Below are positions 46,538 to 51,134 of a stretch of DNA of 51,134 nt, piece after piece. The notes below the pieces were generated by a model that saw only the letters and a program-made list of their open reading frames with translations, was not told the DNA's origin and searched no databases. The DNA lies in assembly GCA_028284955.1 (NCBI GenBank), contig JANQQS010000015.1, forward strand, positions 1 through 51,134, written 5' to 3'. The position numbers and the translations under genes were made by a program. This DNA is from Myxococcota bacterium (GTDB taxonomy: Bacteria; Myxococcota_A; Polyangia; Polyangiales; Houyiibacteriaceae). Each line of letters opens with the position of its first letter. Position 1 is the stretch's first letter.

Positions 46538-47329
46538 GTGATCGACCCGACTCTCTACGACGCGGTGCACCGAGGCAATCCGGGAGACCTCTCGTTCTAC
46601 CGGAAAGTATGCGCTGGCGCAGGTTCGGTGCTCGAGTTGGGCTGCGGTTCGGGCCGAGTGCTCAAAGCGCTGAGTGATGATGGCTTGCGGGTGACCGGTG
46701 TCGACCACTCGAGAGAGTTGCTTGCGCTTGCTTCGCGCCGCGTTCCCGATGCTGATCTTAAGCTCGCCGACATGACGGAAGTCGAGTTCGATCGACGGTT
46801 CTCTCGCGTGATCGCGCCTTTCAACGGTCTGTACTGCCTCGCCGATACTGCTGCGTTGCGCGAGCTCTTCGCGCGCGTGGCCGGTTTTCTTGAGCCAGAC
46901 GGCGTGTTTGCGTTTGATGTGTGGAACGCTGACGAGTTTCACGACGACGTACTTCTCGAAGACGAAGCATCGGACGACGGCCAAGTTGATGACCCCGACG
47001 AATCTTCCCTTCTCGAGCCATCCCTTCTGGTTCGAGTCGAAGTCGATGGAATCGAGTGGCACGTGTTCGAACAAAGCGAGTGGAACAGAGAGCGTCGCAC
47101 CGTTACGGCGACGTATATCCATCGCTCCGTAGATGTTCACCGCTCGGCAGGTCGCGAGGTCACGTATCGCATCGAGCACCGATATTTTTTGAGCGAAGAG
47201 CTCATGTCAGTGCTTCGGGACGCGGGATTTGTGGTGAGCGAGATGCGAGGTGGGTTTGCTGACGAAGCGTGGAGCGCGGAGAGTGACGTGACTACGATTG
47301 TCGCCCGGCCAGATTCCATCAGAATCTGA
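46538..47329 (+). CDS. Class I SAM-dependent methyltransferase
   Basis: 263 residues from a GTG. Motif I is SVLELGCGSGRVLKAL (about residues 30-45), followed by VTGVDHSRELLALA (the acidic residue that binds the ribose of SAM) and FSRVIAPFNGLYCL (motif IV region). The C-terminal half is a beta-rich substrate domain with acidic insert (DDGQVDDPDESS). Substrate unknown; the class is often involved in small-molecule or cofactor methylation. Cytoplasmic. Confidence 0.9.
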   Translation: MIDPTLYDAVHRGNPGDLSFYRKVCAGAGSVLELGCGSGRVLKALSDDGLRVTGVDHSRELLALASRRVPDADLKLADMTEVEFDRRFSRVIAPFNGLYCLADTAALRELFARVAGFLEPDGVFAFDVWNADEFHDDVLLEDEASDDGQVDDPDESSLLEPSLLVRVEVDGIEWHVFEQSEWNRERRTVTATYIHRSVDVHRSAGREVTYRIEHRYFLSEELMSVLRDAGFVVSEMRGGFADEAWSAESDVTTIVARPDSIRI

Positions 47330-47794
47330 ACCAGAGGCTGACGCCGAATCAGAGTCAGACGCCGAAGTAGAAACCGATTCCGATGCACAATCCGTTTCAG
47401 CACCAGAGTCTGCGTTCGTGTCTGTATCAGGTTCAGCATCTGCGTCTGCTTCCAACTCACCCAAACCTAACTACCGCCAGCCGTTCCTGCTGCCTAACCC
47501 TTCTCCCGAACCCAAACCTGCCATCCGATTCCGACGCTCCTCCCGATCCCGATCCTCGTCCTGTTCCTCTGTGAGCAAGAGGTTCACCATCAAAGCTGGG
47601 GGCGAGACAACCGGGCTCGTTGGCCTCGCTGGCGACGGGCGTCTCCAGCGCGCACGTGACCCGGTGCGCTATTCGGGTGCCGTTTCGCTTCGAGATTCAT
47701 CAACGAATACAATCGTTTTTCGCAGCAACGGGTCTTTTGTAGGCCGGGCTCGGGTTCGTTCGCTGGTGGCATGCGTCATGCAGATTTTTCTTCC
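47330..47794. other. 465-bp non-coding, low-complexity purine/pyrimidine-biased stretch
   Basis: No convincing gene. From about 47320 to 47470 degenerate GAx/GCx-type repeats encode Ser/Asp/Glu/Ala runs when read on either strand, and from 47480 to 47580 the plus strand is pyrimidine-rich (CCCGATCC-like units). The remaining part (47590-47790) is ordinary and must contain the promoter of the DUF1592-DUF1552 operon. Confidence 0.5.
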
Positions 47795-49600
47795 ATGGCG
47801 ATGGTCAGCCGAGGTGTATTGACCCGGGCCGCAGTTCTCGTCGTGGCGAGTTGCATGGGGCCAGGCTGCACGGGATCGATTTCTGGAGAAGTGTCAGGCC
47901 CCGATCCGGATGAGGAGATCGGCGCCGAACGATATTTCCTGGGGCAGTCTCTCTACGACCAGAACTGCGCTTCGTGCCACGGCGTGTTCGAGGAGTCCGC
48001 GAAGCGAGGGCGATCCGCGGAGGCGATTTCAGGCGCGCTCGGTCGCATTCCGCTGATGGAGGCGTTCGTCGATCGCGTTTCCCAAGCAGAGCGCGAACAT
48101 ATTGCGTACGCGCTGAGCCAAGATCCCGCGAAGGTCGTCTGCCCGCCCATCGAAGCGGACACGCGCGCGGTTCCCATGCCGAAGGTGCAGCTGGTGCATC
48201 ATTTGGCGACTCGATTGACACTGCCGCCGTCGGCCGTTGATACCGCGCTCGCAGGCTATCACTCCGGGTACGAGACGAGCCCGGTGTTCGACAATCAGGC
48301 GATAGAGCATCTGGTCCAAACCGACACGGCGTCGTCTTTGCTTGAGGGCATGGAGAACGTTGCGAGGCTCGTCGTGTCGTCGAATGAGCGGGACCGCAGC
48401 TGCGTCGGCGTTGGCTGCGCCCGCCAAACGTTTGTCCGAATCGCTTCGCGACTAGGTGTGACCGGTTCGGGGGCTGTGGATGCGGCAATCGCGATTGCGC
48501 GGGAAGCCAGGGACCTTGGTATGCCCGCAGACTCGCTTCGGCTGGGTCTCACTCGGCTCCTGATGTCTCCTCAGATCGTGTTTTCGAATATGTCGGGTTC
48601 GCAAACCGGACCGCGCGCCACGTTGGTTGCCGCGCTCGGTTCCCGCAGTATTGCGCCCGAGGAGACGACAACTGAAATTGAAGCGCTCATGAACGCGCTC
48701 TTCGATTCGTCGGCGCCCGATGTGTTGGCTGATCGTTTTGGTCTTCGGTGGCTTCGGGTGACCCAGAAGATTGATGAGATTGACGATGGCGACCCCTCGC
48801 AGCTTCCGGTCGCGCCGGCCGTGCTCGAGGATTTCGAAACGCAGATTCGCCTGACGTTTCGTGAATGGTTTGCCGAAAATGGCTCTTTGAGTTCGTTGAT
48901 GAGCTCGGATATCGCGTGGTTAAACGAACGCCTGGCGTCCTACTACGGAGTGTCCGGTGTTGTCGGCGAGGAGTTTCGTGCCGTAGACGTTTCCATGTCG
49001 CGCGGCGGCGGCCTACTATCCCATGGCGGTATTCACCTAGCCACTGGCGCGACGACTGAAACAAGCCCCGTGACGCGAGGGCATTGGGTGCTGGAAAACC
49101 TGCTCTGCACGTCGCTTCCGCCGCCGCCGGACCCCGACGAAGTGAGTTCCGTCGAAGAGATGCTCAAAAAGCGCGCCCCCGAGCATCAGACCCCGCGAGA
49201 CAAGTCTTCGGCGCGACGCTCGGTCAATCAATGTGCCGGCTGCCACCATGTGATGGATGAAATCGGATTTGGGTTGGAGGCGTTCGACCCGTGGGGAGCG
49301 GAGCGAGCGACCTATCCAAATGGAGACAATGTTGAGACCGAGGGCCAGCTGCCGGGACCTCGAGTGTTTTCCAATCATCGAGAGCTCGAAGAACATTTGC
49401 GCGATTCGCTTGCGTTTCGCATGTGCGCCACCCGAAAGCTGACGACCTACCTCGTCGGGCGCCCCCTCACCGATGCGGAAACATGCCATATGCGGCAGCT
49501 CGCCGCGCAGCTATCGCCGGATACTCCGGCACGCCAATGGCTTCGCGAAGTGGTTCGGCGCGTCTTGCCGGGCATCGCATCGAACGAGGAGTCGCAATGA
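47795..49600 (+). CDS. DUF1592/DUF1588/DUF1585 cytochrome c-like lipoprotein
   Basis: 601 residues from the ATG at 47795 (an ATG at 47771 is possible). The signal ends MGPGC. A cytochrome c-like segment with heme motif CASCH (about residue 50) comes first. DUF1592/DUF1588 follow (RYFLGQSLYDQNC, LRLGLTRLLMSPQIVF, GLLSHGGIHLATGATTETSP with VTRGHWVLENLLC), then NQCAGCHHVMDEIGFGLEAFDP with a second CxxCH, and DUF1585 (FRMCATRKLTTYLVGRPL). These proteins occur in Planctomycetes and Myxococcota in pairs with DUF1552. A periplasmic heme-dependent oxidation is suspected; the substrate is unknown. Confidence 0.9.
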   Translation: MAMVSRGVLTRAAVLVVASCMGPGCTGSISGEVSGPDPDEEIGAERYFLGQSLYDQNCASCHGVFEESAKRGRSAEAISGALGRIPLMEAFVDRVSQAEREHIAYALSQDPAKVVCPPIEADTRAVPMPKVQLVHHLATRLTLPPSAVDTALAGYHSGYETSPVFDNQAIEHLVQTDTASSLLEGMENVARLVVSSNERDRSCVGVGCARQTFVRIASRLGVTGSGAVDAAIAIAREARDLGMPADSLRLGLTRLLMSPQIVFSNMSGSQTGPRATLVAALGSRSIAPEETTTEIEALMNALFDSSAPDVLADRFGLRWLRVTQKIDEIDDGDPSQLPVAPAVLEDFETQIRLTFREWFAENGSLSSLMSSDIAWLNERLASYYGVSGVVGEEFRAVDVSMSRGGGLLSHGGIHLATGATTETSPVTRGHWVLENLLCTSLPPPPDPDEVSSVEEMLKKRAPEHQTPRDKSSARRSVNQCAGCHHVMDEIGFGLEAFDPWGAERATYPNGDNVETEGQLPGPRVFSNHRELEEHLRDSLAFRMCATRKLTTYLVGRPLTDAETCHMRQLAAQLSPDTPARQWLREVVRRVLPGIASNEESQ

Positions 49601-51033
49601 CCGCGCGTCTGCCGAAGCCTTTACCGCAACCTTCACGGAGACGCTTTCTTCGGTCGACCGTCGCATCCATTGCGCTGCCGCTCTTGCCTTCGCTCACGCG
49701 CCCTTCGTCCGGTGGCGCGCAGCCTGCCAACCCCCCCAAGCGGTTTATCGCGATCTATACCCCAGGCGGGGTAATTCAAACTGGGCTCGCTCGTGTTCGA
49801 CATGGCAACGACAACTGGACGGCTGGTTCAAATTTCTCTCGGCTTGGCGACTCGAACCATATTCTCCACAGCGTTCGAGACCTTTCCGCGGACCTGATTC
49901 AAGTTCAGAAGACGCAACGTGAAACGTTGTACGAGGGTCTTTCTCGCGGTCTGCCGTCAGGCATTGGACACTGGGATGAACTCACGAGTTTCCTGACCGG
50001 AAGCGGGTTGAAGAAAGCTGGAGACAAAGCATCGCTTCATGAATTGGAGCTCAATGGACCTTCCATCGATCACAAAATCGCGTCTGTGACAGGGCACCGA
50101 CCGCTGGCTATCGGCGTGATGCCCGACGTGAACTACCCGGCACTTCATGCCATGTCGTGGCGAAACGCTCGTCAGGCCGACGTACGGCTCAACTCACCAC
50201 TGCAGGTCTACGCAGAAATCTTCGGCGGCCCAGAGGCTCAAACCGACAGCGCGCGCTTCAAAAACTTGCTCAAACTACGGCGCAGCATTTTGGACGGTGT
50301 TTCGAGTGAACAAAAGCGATTTCAGTCACAACTGAGCCGCGCCGACCGGCATCATCTGGATGCCTTCTTCACCAATGTACGCGAGGCCGAGCAGCGCCTT
50401 GCCGAGCATCGAGAGCTTTCTTGCGCGACGCCCTCGGCAACGCGATACAGCAACCCGGATCGGACCGCAGTCGCCGACTTGCTGGTCGATCTCGGGCTTA
50501 TTGCACTCGAGTGTGACGCGACGCGGGTCGTGACCTTTGCGGTATGGGGAGTCGCCGGGGGAACAGGCGGGCCGATCATGGGATCGTACGTTCCTGGACT
50601 AAAACAGCCGCGGCGCGACTATCACATCTATTCTCACTTCCACGATGCAAAAGGAAACGACCTGGGCGTCGCGGACTTCCGCAAGATCTGCCAATGGTCG
50701 GCAAGAAATTTCGAGCGCTTCGTGCGTGGACTCAAGTCTCGGACCGATAGCGATGGCCATACGATGTTGCGCAACAGCTTGATCATGTATGGGTCCGGGA
50801 TTGGAGACGGGGCGTCGCACGAGTACCGGAACGTCGCCCGCATGTTTGCGGGTCAAGCTGGTGGCGCGGTTCGAACCGGGCGGGTCATCGAAGCGCGTGG
50901 TCGTTCAGGCGGCCAGCAGCAGCCAGTGGAGGATCTCTTGCCGGAGATTCTCGACCTTTTCGATTATCGAAAGCCTGATGGCTCGCCGCAGAAGAAGGTG
51001 GGTCTAAGCAAGGACATTCTGTCGCTTCGCTAG
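49597..51033 (+). CDS. DUF1552 family protein, Tat-exported
   Basis: 478 residues from the ATG at 49597, which overlaps the preceding stop (ATGA), with GAGGAG upstream. The N-terminus is a Tat signal (SRRRFLRSTVASIALPLLPS). The body is DUF1552: KRFIAIYTPGGVIQTGLA, GIGHWDELTSFLTGS, HELELNGPSIDHKIA, VVTFAVWGVAGGTGG with PIMGSY, and NSLIMYGSGIGDGASHEYRN. Tat export implies folding, perhaps with a metal, in the cytoplasm. It pairs with the DUF1592 protein as elsewhere in the phylum. Confidence 0.92.
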   Translation: MTARLPKPLPQPSRRRFLRSTVASIALPLLPSLTRPSSGGAQPANPPKRFIAIYTPGGVIQTGLARVRHGNDNWTAGSNFSRLGDSNHILHSVRDLSADLIQVQKTQRETLYEGLSRGLPSGIGHWDELTSFLTGSGLKKAGDKASLHELELNGPSIDHKIASVTGHRPLAIGVMPDVNYPALHAMSWRNARQADVRLNSPLQVYAEIFGGPEAQTDSARFKNLLKLRRSILDGVSSEQKRFQSQLSRADRHHLDAFFTNVREAEQRLAEHRELSCATPSATRYSNPDRTAVADLLVDLGLIALECDATRVVTFAVWGVAGGTGGPIMGSYVPGLKQPRRDYHIYSHFHDAKGNDLGVADFRKICQWSARNFERFVRGLKSRTDSDGHTMLRNSLIMYGSGIGDGASHEYRNVARMFAGQAGGAVRTGRVIEARGRSGGQQQPVEDLLPEILDLFDYRKPDGSPQKKVGLSKDILSLR

Positions 51034-51089
51034 TGTAGAGCGCTGATCTTTTGGCCTGATTGCGGCTTACCTCCTCGCTCTCTCCCTGC

Positions 51090-51107
51090 GAGGTACGTTT
51101 GTACCTC
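51090..51107. terminator. Hairpin after the DUF1552 gene
   Basis: GAGGTAC-GTTT-GTACCTC, a perfect 7-bp stem and 4-nt loop, 57 bp after the stop. No T-run follows. Confidence 0.4.
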
Positions 51108-51134
51108 TCAGTCGTTCGCTGTGGGGGCGCTCGC

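Noticed and set aside
47298..47822. A 174-codon Ser/Glu-rich frame after the methyltransferase
   Set aside because: Low-complexity, no ribosome site, overlaps two real genes, and the opposite strand gives an equally long low-complexity frame.

Overview
The window reads as a chromosomal segment from a member of the Myxococcota (former Deltaproteobacteria). I infer this from moderately high GC with GC-rich third codon positions, a very high density of predicted secreted lipoproteins with Asp/Gly/Ser-rich linkers behind the lipobox cysteine, Cys-rich DCGG repeats, a eukaryotic-type Ser/Thr kinase, DUF1592/DUF1552 proteins and an ECF sigma/NrsF pair. No rRNA, tRNA, insertion sequence, prophage or CRISPR array was seen. 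The order or family cannot be fixed from the sequence alone.

Layout. 1-1.8 kb: the end of a SEC-C protein fused to wreckage of a DUF433/PIN-like toxin-antitoxin pair. 1.8-3.8 kb: an ECF sigma factor with an NrsF-type membrane anti-sigma factor, divergent from a lipoprotein; the shared upstream region holds two mirrored ECF-like promoters. 3.8-5.4 kb: a zinc-ribbon protein with a DUF3396-like (type VI immunity-like) protein, then a small antitoxin-like protein with a DUF6036-type nucleotidyltransferase. 5.4-13 kb: a lipoprotein form of DUF1552, two uncharacterised membrane-anchored proteins, and two tandem paralogous leucine-rich-repeat lipoproteins resembling plant LRR receptor ectodomains. 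13-25 kb: a run of large secreted lipoproteins (one with a toxin-like PD-(D/E)XK C-terminus, a DUF5060 glycosidase-like protein, a sialidase-fold protein, a LamG protein and a propeller-like protein), interrupted by a VapBC pair.

25.3-30.1 kb is the most interesting part. It holds an ATP-grasp ligase of the microviridin/graspetide type, two short peptides sharing an L-[SD]-E-E-E-[LM]-x-x-[IV]-V-G-G leader motif, a cupin-domain protein translationally coupled to the first peptide, and a lipoprotein and small protein in the same overlapping operon. Together they look like an undescribed RiPP (graspetide-like) pathway. A decayed nucleotidyltransferase/antitoxin-like locus, a tandem SnoaL-like protein and a strongly structured intergenic element follow.

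33.5-37.1 kb encodes one polypeptide made of two complete copies of a membrane-domain plus kinase unit; the second kinase has HCD in place of HRD. 38-41.3 kb is a divergent katG-oxyR peroxide-defence pair. 41.5-51 kb carries a DUF4397 lipoprotein, a CPA2-type K+/H+ antiporter, an alpha/beta hydrolase, a methyltransferase, and a translationally coupled DUF1592 cytochrome c-like / DUF1552 Tat-substrate operon. Throughout the window, short tandem duplications of 15-18 bp recur, and inside genes the unit length is a multiple of three.
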